The position numbers and the translations under genes are program-made. Positions 49,878 to 58,885 of a DNA stretch of 64,000 nt are shown piece by piece. Below the pieces are notes generated by a model that was given only the letters and a program-made list of their open reading frames with translations, ran no database searches and was not told where the DNA came from. The stretch is taken from NCBI GenBank assembly GCA_003481005.1, contig QUKC01000008.1, positions 1-64,000 on the forward strand, in the 5' to 3' direction. Numbering within the stretch: the stretch's first letter is position 1; every line of letters starts with the position of its first letter. Source of the DNA: Firmicutes bacterium TM09-10. Lineage in GTDB: Bacteria; Bacillota; Clostridia; Lachnospirales; Lachnospiraceae.

Positions 49878-51491
49878 TCATTTGCCGGTTTCGGAAAATG
49901 GAGCGTAACAGGAAGCGATTGCTTCGGCAACCCGCACGCCGTCCATCGCCGCAGAAGTAATGCCGCCTGCATAGCCTGCACCCTCTCCGCAAGGATAGAC
50001 CCCCCGGATATTTGCCTGCAGCGTTTCATCGCGGACAATCCGCACCGGGGAGGATGTCCGGCTTTCGATGCCGGAAACGATTGCATTTGCATCGTCAAAA
50101 CCGGGAATCCTATGTCCGAACTGCTCCATTCCTTCGATAAACGCTTCCGACAGGCTGTCCGGCAGCACGCTTTTTACGTCTGCAAACATCCACTGTCCCT
50201 TGATTGCAGGGACAAATTCCGTCGGGATATGTCCGGTCGTTGCGGTATCCGAAAAATCTCCGTAACGCTCTACCGGGATTTTCCCACATCCGGCAGAAAA
50301 TGCCTTTTCTTCCAGCCTGCGCTGAAATCCGATTCCGGCGAGCGGTTCGTCCGAACCGTAATCTGCAGGCGTAACGGAAACAATGATTGCACTGTTTGCA
50401 TTTGCACCGTTTCTGCCGCTGTAGCTCATGCCGTTTACCGCAATGCGTCCCGGCTCGCTGCTGGCGTTGACCACGTAACCGCCAGGGCACATGCAGAACG
50501 AATAAACGCCTCTGCCGCCGGAAGTCCTTGCCGTCACCTTATATGGAGCAGCGCCTAACGAATCCGGATGTAGTGTTCCATATTGGGACTGGTTGATCAG
50601 CTCCTGTGGGTGCTCTACGCGCAGTCCAACTGCAAAGGCTTTGGCTTCCATATGAAGTCCGCTTTCATACAGTTTAAAAAACGTATCCCGCGCGCTGTGT
50701 CCGATCGCAAGCACGGCAGTCTCGGTGTCGATCACAGAGCCGTCCGAAAGGATAACGCCGTTCAGCGCTCCATTTTCCGTACGGAAGGTTTCTACGCGGC
50801 TCTCAAAACGGACTTCTCCGCCGAGCTGTATGATTTTTTCCCGCATCTGTTTTACGACATTGGACAGAACATCTGTTCCGATATGCGGCTTTGCTTCGTA
50901 GAGAATTTCCGGCTGCGCGCCGTTTTCTACAAAAATCGAAAGGACATGTCTGCCACGTCCGTCTTTATCTTTGATCAAAGTGTTCAATTTGCCGTCTGAA
51001 AACGTGCCTGCGCCGCCCTCTCCAAACGAAACGTTGGATTCCGGGTTTAAGGGTCCGCCGTTCCAGAAGGCTTCGACATCCTTTTTGCGCGCTTCCACGT
51101 CCTTTCCTCGTTCCAGCAGAATCGGACGATAGCCGTTTTGTGCGAGCATGTAGCAGCAAAACAGACCTGCAGGACCGCTTCCGATAATCACGGGGCGTCT
51201 GCGCAGCGCCTTCGTCCCCGGCTTCGGAAATTGATACGGTCGCTCTGTCACGATGGAAACGTCCTTATTTTTGCTGCGGGACACACAGTTTTGCTCGGAG
51301 ATGCCGTTTAATGTGATGTCCACGACGTAAATCAAGAAAATGTCCGGCTTTTTGCGGGCGTCGATCGACTGCCTGCGGATCTGCAGGCTGGCAATCTGTT
51401 CGGATTTTATATGTAACGCCTTTGCCGCCTTGTGGTACAGTTCCGTTTTGGAATGTCCGGCAGGGAGCTTCAGCTGGGAAATTCGAATCAT
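49878..51491 (-). CDS. FAD-dependent oxidoreductase (COG2509 type)
   Basis: A 537-residue flavoprotein of the uncharacterised dehydrogenase group. A small N-terminal domain (about 1-95) is followed by the Rossmann FAD motif V-I-G-S-G-P-A-G-L-F (about 103-112), the family's F-G-E-G-G-A-G-T-F-S-D-G-K-L and C-M-C-P-G-G-Y-V-V-N motifs, and a C-terminal Y-P-C-G-E-G-A-G-Y-A-G-G-I. The substrate is unknown. The ATG at 51491 follows GGAGA by five bases; an in-frame ATG at 51503 has no site. It lies next to a second flavoprotein. Confidence 0.88.
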   Translation of the reverse strand: MIRISQLKLPAGHSKTELYHKAAKALHIKSEQIASLQIRRQSIDARKKPDIFLIYVVDITLNGISEQNCVSRSKNKDVSIVTERPYQFPKPGTKALRRRPVIIGSGPAGLFCCYMLAQNGYRPILLERGKDVEARKKDVEAFWNGGPLNPESNVSFGEGGAGTFSDGKLNTLIKDKDGRGRHVLSIFVENGAQPEILYEAKPHIGTDVLSNVVKQMREKIIQLGGEVRFESRVETFRTENGALNGVILSDGSVIDTETAVLAIGHSARDTFFKLYESGLHMEAKAFAVGLRVEHPQELINQSQYGTLHPDSLGAAPYKVTARTSGGRGVYSFCMCPGGYVVNASSEPGRIAVNGMSYSGRNGANANSAIIVSVTPADYGSDEPLAGIGFQRRLEEKAFSAGCGKIPVERYGDFSDTATTGHIPTEFVPAIKGQWMFADVKSVLPDSLSEAFIEGMEQFGHRIPGFDDANAIVSGIESRTSSPVRIVRDETLQANIRGVYPCGEGAGYAGGITSAAMDGVRVAEAIASCYAPFSETGK

Positions 51492-51577
51492 AGGGTTCTC
51501 CATATTGATTAAAGTTGTATCTGGCTATTTGGTGACTGCGTTAGCCACGCCGCCTTTTCGTCAGCTCTACGGTAGTT

Positions 51578-52810
51578 TCATTCCTCGCGCGCAGCCGCCG
51601 TTCCAGCGATCTGTCCGCTCGTCCATGCCCACTGGAGGTTGTAACCGCCGCAGCGACCGTCCACATCGAGCAGCTCGCCGCACAGATACAGACCGGGAAA
51701 ACGCTTTGCTTCCAGGTCGTCTGTTACCTCCTGCAAGGAGATTCCGCCGGTGCAGACCTGCGCGTTTTGCGCCGGATTTGTGCCAATTACGACAGTTTTT
51801 AAAGCGCGCATATTCTGCAGCATCGAAAATACCGCGTTTTTGTTGGCAGCTGTTACGATGTCCTGCGCTTTTAGGGGGCTGCGTTCAATAAACAGCTGTG
51901 CAAGCTTCGACGGCAAAATGCCCTGTGCCAGAAACCTCACATGCTTGCCGCAGCACGCCTGATACTGTCTGCAGCAAAATTCGTTCCATTTGAAAAGTGG
52001 AACTGCCGGGAAGAAATCAATGCTGGCGCTGATCTTTTTGTTCGTTTGCAGCGCTTCCGACACGGCTGCGGAAAGCTGAAAGACCGGAATCCCGGAAATG
52101 CCGTAATCAGTCAGCTGCAGTTCCCCGGATTCACAAAGCTTTTTTCTGCCGGGAATCTCTACAGTAATTGCAGCCGGGCAGCGCACGCCTGCGATGGATT
52201 TGTAAAATTTTTCTTCACAGCGCAATGCAGTCAACGCCGGAAGGTAAGGATACTGTTTGAATGCAAACGCTGCAGTCAGGCTGCCTGTACCGAGCGCTTC
52301 TTTGGGAGGTATTCCCGCCGCTGTCCCGCAGGATATAATCAGCCGGTCGAAATGATACTGTCCCTGATCGGTGAACACCTGCCAGCCGCTCTTTTGCATG
52401 CAGAGCTTCTGAATCCTACAGTCACAGACGATGCGAACCTTTTTTCGTTCCAGCTCTTCCCGGAAAAAATCAAGGACGGCAGATGCCTGTCCGCTATAGG
52501 GATACAAGTAGCCGTTTTTCTCCGTCAGATAAAGACCTCGTTCCTCAAAAAAGCGGATCGTATCGGATGTCTGGAAACGCGCAAAGAACTCCGGCAGCCG
52601 GTACGGGTCGTGACTTCGGTAATCCCGCTTCGGAGAAAAATCAGTATTGCCGAGGTTGCACTTTCCGTTTCCGGTCGCCAGTATCTTGCGGCCAATTCGG
52701 TCACGACGTTCCAGTATGGTAATTTCTGTATCTTTTATTGAAGTATTCGCAGCTGCAATCGCCGCCATCATGCCGGATGCGCCTCCGCCGATAATGCCGA
52801 TCTGCCTCAT
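51578..52810 (-). CDS. FAD-binding protein, HI0933/YhiN (BaiN-like) family
   Basis: A 410-residue flavoprotein. FAD motifs are G-I-I-G-G-G-A-S-G-M-M-A-A (about 4-16), G-N-G-K-C-N-L-G-N (about 49-57) and the C-terminal C-G-E-L-L-D-V-D-G-R-C-G-G-Y-N-L-Q-W-A-W-x-S-G family signature. BaiN, a clostridial relative, has been linked to bile-acid dehydroxylation, but the family is broad and this cannot be assumed. The start is uncertain: GGAGG is 14 bases from the ATG (52810) and two from a TTG (52822). The ATG is preferred. Confidence 0.9.
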   Translation of the reverse strand: MRQIGIIGGGASGMMAAIAAANTSIKDTEITILERRDRIGRKILATGNGKCNLGNTDFSPKRDYRSHDPYRLPEFFARFQTSDTIRFFEERGLYLTEKNGYLYPYSGQASAVLDFFREELERKKVRIVCDCRIQKLCMQKSGWQVFTDQGQYHFDRLIISCGTAAGIPPKEALGTGSLTAAFAFKQYPYLPALTALRCEEKFYKSIAGVRCPAAITVEIPGRKKLCESGELQLTDYGISGIPVFQLSAAVSEALQTNKKISASIDFFPAVPLFKWNEFCCRQYQACCGKHVRFLAQGILPSKLAQLFIERSPLKAQDIVTAANKNAVFSMLQNMRALKTVVIGTNPAQNAQVCTGGISLQEVTDDLEAKRFPGLYLCGELLDVDGRCGGYNLQWAWTSGQIAGTAAAREE

Positions 52811-52869
52811 AACCGATTTCAAATCCTCCCTACAGCCGTTTGGAAAACGGCAAAACTGTAATTATCATA

Positions 52870-53493
52870 CTACGTCTCGGTTTGAGACACAAGGAATTTT
52901 TCCAGCTCTGCTTTGGAAACGCCGTGCCAGCCGTTCAAAATCTGCCGTCTGACCCCGCTTGGCAGGGTTCTTGCGTCAATCGCGGTCTGCAAATATAAAA
53001 CCCGGCTGTCCTCTTCGTATACGATGACCCGATTCTCTTCAATCTGTAAAAAGAAGGTTTCTGCCTGCTGTAGTTTTCGGTATGTTTTGGAAACAACAAT
53101 CTGCTGTGGGGAAAAAGAAACCAGCTCCATCCGGAGAAGCCCCTGCTGCAGCTCGGTAAGGGGCGGAGCATCCTGATAGTGCCGGATTTCATCCTCCACC
53201 TCTTTTCTGCTGCACCCGATCAGCCGAAGCGGCAGGGATTTGATCTCTTCTGTCTGCCTTCGAGACACCTGATCGGTATTTTTTACCACAAGCTTCGTAT
53301 CTGCGCGCAACCGATCCGGTACGCTGACCGCCTGGGTTGCAGACTGCATCTGAGAAAACGGGATTTCGTTCTGGCTGATAATCGTCTGCCTTCCGGGATA
53401 AAACCACTGTTCGATCTTATAATGTCCATAAAATCCCACCGCAAAAAGCAGACAGGAATAGAGAAAAAAGCTGATTCTTTTTAAACGGCGCAT
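52870..53493 (-). CDS. membrane-anchored protein with BofC-like C-terminal domain
   Basis: A 207-residue protein with a basic start, one TM helix (about 8-25) and an extracytoplasmic remainder. The C-terminal 60 residues (E-N-R-V-I-V-Y-E-E-D, then V-L-Y-L-Q-T-A-I-D, then L-P-S-G-V-R-R-Q-I-L-N-G and a final E-L-E-K-F-L) resemble the BofC C-terminal domain, which in Bacillus regulates SpoIVB during sigma-K activation. The resemblance is by eye. AGAGGTG precedes the start. Its neighbours, a flippase-like protein and yqfCD nearby, also fit a spore-forming cell. Confidence 0.6.
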   Translation of the reverse strand: MRRLKRISFFLYSCLLFAVGFYGHYKIEQWFYPGRQTIISQNEIPFSQMQSATQAVSVPDRLRADTKLVVKNTDQVSRRQTEEIKSLPLRLIGCSRKEVEDEIRHYQDAPPLTELQQGLLRMELVSFSPQQIVVSKTYRKLQQAETFFLQIEENRVIVYEEDSRVLYLQTAIDARTLPSGVRRQILNGWHGVSKAELEKFLVSQTET

Positions 53494-53552
53494 ATTTTCA
53501 CCTCTTAAAAAGTATCAGCTCTTTTCGGTTATTTTATGCAGTGCAGTGACCA

Positions 53553-55184
53553 TCACAGCAGCCGCATCGTACTGGCAAGCTCGATCAGCACATCTCCCAC
53601 TGCAAAGCAACGCAGTTCGCGTCTGGTCGCACCCTTTAAAACGACAGTCGACACAAAATAGACGAGCAGTCCGACAACCGCCGAAACGAGCATCCGAACC
53701 GGGCTGGCAGTATTTTTCAAAATCACCTGGCTGCACAGCAGGCTGACAAGCGCCATCAGAATGCCTGCCAAAAGAGGCGCCAAAAAAACACGGAGCCAGC
53801 TGACTGCTATTTTTAACTGCTGGCGCACCATGCCCAGCAGAATCAGACACAAAACAAATGCAGACAGCGCATCGGAATAAGCGCCCGCATACAGGTCGAG
53901 TTTCAGCGCGGAACTCATCACGGAAAAGCTGATCAGCCGAACCAGGACGGAAACCAGCACTGCGATCCAGATGCTATAGTAAAGCTCTGCAGCAAACAAA
54001 ACGCTGCCAAGCATAAAGGCGAGGCCATAAAAGATCACCGTGATCGCCAGAACTTTTAAAATACTGTACAGACCATTTAACTCTCCTTTGGAAAACAGCA
54101 TATGCAGCATCGGCTGTGCCGTCGTTAAAAATAAAACGGCGCAGGGAATCGTATAGAGAGCAGTGCAGCGAAAGGCGACCATGCATTTTTCGCGGCTTTT
54201 ACGCAGGCTGCGGCGGTTTAAGACGAGCTGGAACTGCGGCAGCAGGGAAGCCGCCAGGGCAAATGCCCCGAGCAGCGCAAGCGTCATCAAAAGACGGTAT
54301 TTTCCAAGATACGCGCCCCACGTTGAAACAGAGCCGTTCTTTAAATAGATACCGGACTGTCCGATCCTCCCGATACCGGCAAGCACCGCCGGAACACAGA
54401 TCACAAGCCCGTTTCGGAACAAGGCAAAGGCGATGCTGCGATCTGCCGCAGGATTCGTACTGCTTCCGTATTCTGCCTGGTGCAGCTCATGCGAAGCCTT
54501 TATCCAGGAGATCCCGCAGCCTACCGTACACAAAAGACTGACGCATAAAACGGAAAACGCTGCGCCGAGCGCACCATATGCCGCCTGATAGGACGTATTC
54601 TGCAAAAGCGCGCCGACCTTCTGACCGTATGCGTCGAGCGGTGCTGCAATCAGGGGTGCTGCGAAAAATAAAAGTACTCCGAATGTGAGTATCCATCTGC
54701 CCGCTGTTTCCCGCCTGCCAAAGGCATCCAGAATGCCGAGCAGCATCCAGAACAGCGTCAGGATAACGAACGCACATAATAACGCCAAAAACGCCATTTT
54801 CGCAAAGGGCAGCGCATAAAATGTGCAAAACAGCACATCTTTTAAGGCAGCACCGAAAAGTGCCAGAACGACGGATACAAAAAATGCCGTCAAAAGAGCC
54901 TGTCCCGCAATTTTTTTTGCGCCTGTGATTCCGTAGCGTTCGATTCTTGTACGGATCAGGTTGGAAACCGCCCGGTTCATTCCGATCCCGAACAGGGAAA
55001 ACAGGACAAAACAGCCCTCCAGGGCCCCAAAAAAGTCTGCGCACCCTTCGTCTCCCAGCGCGTTGACCAGCCGAATGGGTGCAAAAAGGCAAAGCAGGAA
55101 TGCAAGAAGCTTGACTATCCCGGTCAATTGCCTTGGTAGCACACCTGTGCGATCGATTTTCTTATGTTTTCTTCGTGCCGCCAT
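53553..55184 (-). CDS. MOP-superfamily flippase-like membrane protein
   Basis: A 543-residue protein with about 14 TM helices and a basic N-terminal tail (A-A-R-R-K-H-K-K). The start region (V-K-L-L-A-F-L-L-C-L-F-A-P-I-R-L-V-N-A-L-G-D-E-G) follows the pattern of SpoVB/MurJ/polysaccharide-exporter proteins in the MATE/MOP superfamily. Likely substrates are lipid-linked sugars or peptidoglycan precursors, possibly for spore cortex, but no distinguishing motif is visible. It begins 13 bases after the ybeY stop and appears to be in the same operon. Confidence 0.8.
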   Translation of the reverse strand: MAARRKHKKIDRTGVLPRQLTGIVKLLAFLLCLFAPIRLVNALGDEGCADFFGALEGCFVLFSLFGIGMNRAVSNLIRTRIERYGITGAKKIAGQALLTAFFVSVVLALFGAALKDVLFCTFYALPFAKMAFLALLCAFVILTLFWMLLGILDAFGRRETAGRWILTFGVLLFFAAPLIAAPLDAYGQKVGALLQNTSYQAAYGALGAAFSVLCVSLLCTVGCGISWIKASHELHQAEYGSSTNPAADRSIAFALFRNGLVICVPAVLAGIGRIGQSGIYLKNGSVSTWGAYLGKYRLLMTLALLGAFALAASLLPQFQLVLNRRSLRKSREKCMVAFRCTALYTIPCAVLFLTTAQPMLHMLFSKGELNGLYSILKVLAITVIFYGLAFMLGSVLFAAELYYSIWIAVLVSVLVRLISFSVMSSALKLDLYAGAYSDALSAFVLCLILLGMVRQQLKIAVSWLRVFLAPLLAGILMALVSLLCSQVILKNTASPVRMLVSAVVGLLVYFVSTVVLKGATRRELRCFAVGDVLIELASTMRLL

Positions 55185-55197
55185 AGAAACTTAACCC

Positions 55198-55710
55198 TCA
55201 TTCATCCAGGCAATCCCGGGTCAGCCCGAGCGCGCTTAATATAGTTTCCTGCTTCTGCTCCATCACAGCCGCTTCCTCCGGTGTTTCGTGATCGTAACCG
55301 CACAAATGCAGCATGCTGTGGGCAACGAGGAATGCAAACTCCCGTTTCCGGGAATGTCCGTAGCTTTCCGCCTGGGAACAGATCCGATCCACTGACAGGA
55401 TGATGTCACCCAGAATCAGTTCCCCGCTGTCCGGCTGGAAATAATCCGAACAGTTTTCTTCGACAATGGAAAAATCCGCTTCGGTTTCAAACGGAATGTT
55501 CGGAAAGCTCAAAACGTCCGTCTCCCGGTCGATATTGCGGTATTCTTTATTATACAAGCGGATGCCCTCGTTATCCGTAATCAGTACGTTAATCTCGGTT
55601 TCATAGGGACAGCCCTCTGCATCCAGAACCGCTTCCGCTACGCGGCTGCATAATTCCTTCGTGTCAAAGGGAAAAGTAAAATCCGTTTCGTTTTCGACAT
55701 AGATGGTCAT
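55198..55710 (-). CDS. ybeY: endoribonuclease YbeY
   Basis: A 170-residue zinc-dependent RNase needed for 16S rRNA 3'-end maturation and ribosome quality control. The zinc motif H-S-M-L-H-L-C-G-Y-D-H (HxxxHxxxxxH, about 132-142) is intact, as is the N-x-x-Y-R-x-x-D-R-E-T-D-V-L-S-F-P segment (about 54-70). GAAAAGGAG precedes the start. It overlaps phoH by four bases, the classical phoH-ybeY pair. Confidence 0.97.
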   Translation of the reverse strand: MTIYVENETDFTFPFDTKELCSRVAEAVLDAEGCPYETEINVLITDNEGIRLYNKEYRNIDRETDVLSFPNIPFETEADFSIVEENCSDYFQPDSGELILGDIILSVDRICSQAESYGHSRKREFAFLVAHSMLHLCGYDHETPEEAAVMEQKQETILSALGLTRDCLDE

Positions 55711-56783
55711 GAGCGTCTCTCCTTTTCATTTCTGCGCAGAGGAGCTTCCGTCCTGCGTTTTGTCTTTCCAGACGTCTTGCCGGCAGCAGCGGACGTCAGA
55801 CGTCTTTCCTTGCTCTCGCGGTAAGCCTGCTTTGCCTCATAGGTTTCATAAGCCTTGACAATCTTCTGAACCAGCGGATGCCGGACGACATCGCGGCTTG
55901 TCAGGTTGCAGAAACCGATATCGTCCAGACCGGACAACACCTTCACAGCAACGTCCAGACCGGACTGTGTTCCAGGCGCAAGGTCTTTCTGCGAAGCGTC
56001 GCCGGTGATGACAACCTTGGAACCGAAGCCGATTCGGGTCAGGAACATCTTCATTTGGGCAGGCGTCGTATTTTGCGCTTCGTCGAGGATGATATAAGCG
56101 TTATCGAGGGTACGTCCTCTCATGTAGGCGAGCGGCGCAACCTCAATGAGCCCTTTTTCCATATTGCGTTGGAAGCTTTCCGCGCCCATGATCTGATAGA
56201 GTGCATCGTAGAGCGGACGCAGGTACGGGTCTACCTTGCTCTGCAGATCGCCGGGCAAAAAGCCAAGCTTCTCGCCTGCTTCGATCGCAGGTCTGGTCAG
56301 AATAATGCGCTCCACCTCATTATTTTTAAAAGCGGTAATCGCCATTGCCATCGCCAGGTAGGTTTTGCCTGTTCCGGCAGGCCCAAGACCGAATACGATC
56401 ATCTTTTCCCGGATCGCATCCACATACTGCTTCTGTCCAAGCGTTTTGGGCTTTACCGGTTTTCCGCTCACGGTGTGGCAGATGAGATCGCCGTCTATTT
56501 CAAGTAAGGTATTTTCCTGATTTTCCATATGCATTGCAATTGCGTAATCCACGTTCTGCTCCTGTATCTGATTTCCGCGTCTGGCAAGCTCCTGCAGTTC
56601 GGTAAAAACTGCCGCCGTATGGGCAACTGCCGACTGTTCGCCGCGGATATGGACGGTACCGTCCCGGTCAATAATCTGCGTGCCGAATGCGCGCTCCAGT
56701 TTCTTTAAATAACAGTCAAACTGTCCGAAAAGGTTGCTGATATGCGTGCTGTCCAGCTCCAGTGTCTGTTCTGTAAATGCCAT
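55707..56783 (-). CDS. phoH: PhoH-like ATPase
   Basis: A 358-residue PhoH-family P-loop ATPase. Walker A G-P-A-G-T-G-K-T-Y (about 137-145), Walker B I-I-L-D-E-A-Q-N-T-T (about 233-242) and the sensor T-G-D-A-S-Q-K-D are visible, after an N-terminal KH-like region. PhoH is tied to RNA metabolism with YbeY, but its activity is not settled. The C-terminal 40 residues are strongly basic. The ribosome site is far (AGGAG, 16 bases), so translation may be coupled to yqfD, whose stop is one base upstream. Confidence 0.95.
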   Translation of the reverse strand: MAFTEQTLELDSTHISNLFGQFDCYLKKLERAFGTQIIDRDGTVHIRGEQSAVAHTAAVFTELQELARRGNQIQEQNVDYAIAMHMENQENTLLEIDGDLICHTVSGKPVKPKTLGQKQYVDAIREKMIVFGLGPAGTGKTYLAMAMAITAFKNNEVERIILTRPAIEAGEKLGFLPGDLQSKVDPYLRPLYDALYQIMGAESFQRNMEKGLIEVAPLAYMRGRTLDNAYIILDEAQNTTPAQMKMFLTRIGFGSKVVITGDASQKDLAPGTQSGLDVAVKVLSGLDDIGFCNLTSRDVVRHPLVQKIVKAYETYEAKQAYRESKERRLTSAAAGKTSGKTKRRTEAPLRRNEKERRS

Positions 56784-56784
56784 G

Positions 56785-58026
56785 TTAATTTTGTGCAGTC
56801 TCCTGTTCTTTTGCCGTGTCCGAAATCGAAAGTGCCTGCCAGACGCCGCCCTGCAGCTGTATCTTCAGGCTTCCCTCCAAGGTGAGGATATCGGCTTTTT
56901 CTACTATTCTAACATCTTTTTGTATAATTTGAACCCCTTTTTCCTCCAAAGCGGCAATTATTTTTTGAAATTTATCCAAAAGAATCTTTTTTGCGCTGTC
57001 CGTGTCGTAGCGCGCATCGACCGGAAGATACTCGCGCAGCGTCTGACTGCCCGCAAAAATAGGGAGATCGAGCTGTCCGAACAGGCATAGACGATTTTGC
57101 TGCGTTACGATATCCTGACACGCAAAGTTCTTCCGGATAGGAGGAAAAAGAACCCGCAGACTGCCGATTGTGAGGAATTTCCGGCTCTTTTCCCTTCCGG
57201 TATAATTTTTATACTGGTAAGCATAAGGACAGGATAAATGCACCCGATAGTCGGTTTCTAAAATCACGTCCCCGTCCGCGACGACTGACAGGTATTCCCG
57301 AACAGTTTCGTCATCGTTTTTAACCGGAATTCGTCCGCTGATCAGCAGATCGCCGCGGGAAACGCTGTCTCCCGGCCGCACCGTCGGGATGCCGCTTCTG
57401 GTCAGGATTGAAACGACTGTGCCGGAGCAGGACGCAACAAGATCCGCTCCATTTTCAAATTTGGACAGCTCCTGCTTCTGAGCAGTGTCCGGCAGAATGT
57501 CTTCCTGAATTTTTACAACAAGCTTCGTCCCCTGGAGGCTGACAGACGCCCAGGTGATTTCTTCAAAGGCTTCCCGAAGTCCTTTTTCGAGAGTTTCCGC
57601 AGAAAAAAAGTGCCGCGGCGTTCCGTAACGGATTCCCTCATCCTCGAGATACCGCTTCAGCTCCTCCTCCGTGATCATTCGGTTGCCGTCAAATTCCATC
57701 GCCCAGATGAACTGCGACATCAGAATTAAAAATGCACTGCATAAAAGAACCCCGAGCAAGAACATTTTTCTGTGCCGGACATCCTGTAGAAAAAAGGGCA
57801 GCCCTCTTTTTTCCAGAACGGCTACCCTTGTTTTGGTTTTGTGGACAATATCCCGAATTTTGAAGAAATCGGAAAGGCTGATGCACATCGTATAAAAACC
57901 GTCGTGCCCGTTAAGCTCCCAGAGCACGATAGCTCGGTTTGCGCACAGATTCATGAAGCGTTCCGGCGCATAACCCCGGACGCTGATCCTGACATATCCC
58001 CTGCAATACCGGATTAAGGCAATCAT
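56785..58026 (-). CDS. yqfD: sporulation protein YqfD
   Basis: A 413-residue YqfD family protein. A cytoplasmic N-terminal domain (about 1-85, starting I-A-L-I-R-Y-C-R-G-Y-V-R-I-S-V-R-G) is followed by one TM helix (about 86-108) and a large extracytoplasmic part including V-S-L-Q-G-T-K-L-V-V-K-I-Q-E and G-D-S-V-S-R-G-D-L-L-I-S-G. In Bacillus yqfD is a sigma-E-dependent mother-cell gene needed for efficient sporulation. The ATG at 58026 has GGAGGG seven bases upstream, better than the ATG at 58032. Confidence 0.94.
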   Translation of the reverse strand: MIALIRYCRGYVRISVRGYAPERFMNLCANRAIVLWELNGHDGFYTMCISLSDFFKIRDIVHKTKTRVAVLEKRGLPFFLQDVRHRKMFLLGVLLCSAFLILMSQFIWAMEFDGNRMITEEELKRYLEDEGIRYGTPRHFFSAETLEKGLREAFEEITWASVSLQGTKLVVKIQEDILPDTAQKQELSKFENGADLVASCSGTVVSILTRSGIPTVRPGDSVSRGDLLISGRIPVKNDDETVREYLSVVADGDVILETDYRVHLSCPYAYQYKNYTGREKSRKFLTIGSLRVLFPPIRKNFACQDIVTQQNRLCLFGQLDLPIFAGSQTLREYLPVDARYDTDSAKKILLDKFQKIIAALEEKGVQIIQKDVRIVEKADILTLEGSLKIQLQGGVWQALSISDTAKEQETAQN

Positions 58027-58040
58027 CGGCATTCCCTCCG

Positions 58041-58340
58041 CTACAGATACCGCACGCCGGAAATTTTTCCGGCAATTTTCATGTCTTCATTGGTATAGTA
58101 GACGATTTTTAAACAACACCCTTCAATCCGGATTCTGGTATGCTTCCCCTGCAGAAGAATACACTCCTGCGTATATTCCAGGATTCCCCGGTAATTTTCC
58201 ACCAAAAGCTCGGTATCTCCGATCAGCGTCAGGATACTCGCGCCCAGCATGACGTCCCGGGGCAGACGCAGGGACTCTGTGAAAGCCTCCTTAGCCCGTA
58301 TGGCTGTCTGTTTTTGCGGTGATTTTCTGATTTTGCTCAT
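58041..58340 (-). CDS. yqfC: sporulation protein YqfC
   Basis: A 99-residue YabP/YqfC-family protein: E-S-L-R-L-P-R-D-V-M-L-G-A-S-I-L-T-L-I-G-D-T-E-L-L-V-E-N-Y-R-G-I-L-E-Y (about 22-56), the characteristic fold-start, then I-R-I-E-G-C-C-L-K-I-V-Y-Y. In Bacillus the yqfCD pair is expressed under sigma-E. The ribosome site is very poor and a sigma-E-like -10 element lies only six bases upstream of the ATG, so the mRNA may be leaderless. The first 20 basic residues go beyond the family core, so a later start is possible. Confidence 0.9.
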   Translation of the reverse strand: MSKIRKSPQKQTAIRAKEAFTESLRLPRDVMLGASILTLIGDTELLVENYRGILEYTQECILLQGKHTRIRIEGCCLKIVYYTNEDMKIAGKISGVRYL

Positions 58341-58345
58341 GCCCT

Positions 58346-58375
58346 ATTGTATGAGACGCGGTAGTAAAAAATGAC
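58346..58375 (-). promoter_or_regulatory. sigma-E-like sporulation promoter of yqfCD
   Basis: On the minus strand GTCATTTT (58368-58375) and CATACAAT (58346-58353) are separated by 14 bases. The Bacillus sigma-E -10 consensus is CATACAMT (here exact) and the -35 resembles the KMATATT/GKCATATT type. Transcription would start at or next to the yqfC ATG. Confidence 0.6.
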
Positions 58376-58405
58376 AGTGTGGAAACATATTTGACGGCAG
58401 ATTTC

Positions 58406-58885
58406 TTATTTATGATACGGCTCTTTATTTGAAATCCGGAACGCGCGGTAGACCTGTTCCAGCAAAATGACGCGCATGAGCTGATGCGGGAAGGTCATAT
58501 CGGAAAAGCTCAGGAGAAAATCCGCGCGGGAAAGGACGTCTTTGTACAGTCCGAGGGACCCGCCGATGACGAAATCGATGGTGCTTGTGCCGGACACCAT
58601 CAGGCGGTCCATCTGCTGGGAAAACGCCACGCTATCCAGCTTTTTGCCTTCAATGGCGAGCACGATGCAGTATTCTCCGTCCCGAATATGGGAAAGAAGC
58701 CGCTGTCCCTCTTTTTCCTTTACCTGCTCCATCTGGGAAGGGCTGGCATTTTCGTCTGTCTTTTCATCCGCTACTTCCACGATTTCGAGCTTACAGTAAC
58801 GACCAAGACGCTTCTGGTATTCGGCAATCGCGTCCCGGTAAAATTTTTCCTTGATTTTGCCGACGGTCAGAATTCGTATTTTCAT
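58406..58885 (-). CDS. rlmH: 23S rRNA pseudouridine-1915 methyltransferase RlmH
   Basis: A 159-residue SPOUT methyltransferase that methylates pseudouridine 1915 in helix 69 of 23S rRNA. It begins [13 protein letters not shown], and the knot region has F-V-I-G-G-S-L-G-L and [24 protein letters not shown]. The C-terminal Y-H-K is the conserved tail. Its ATG overlaps the preceding gene's stop by four bases. Confidence 0.97.
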   Translation of the reverse strand: MKIRILTVGKIKEKFYRDAIAEYQKRLGRYCKLEIVEVADEKTDENASPSQMEQVKEKEGQRLLSHIRDGEYCIVLAIEGKKLDSVAFSQQMDRLMVSGTSTIDFVIGGSLGLYKDVLSRADFLLSFSDMTFPHQLMRVILLEQVYRAFRISNKEPYHK

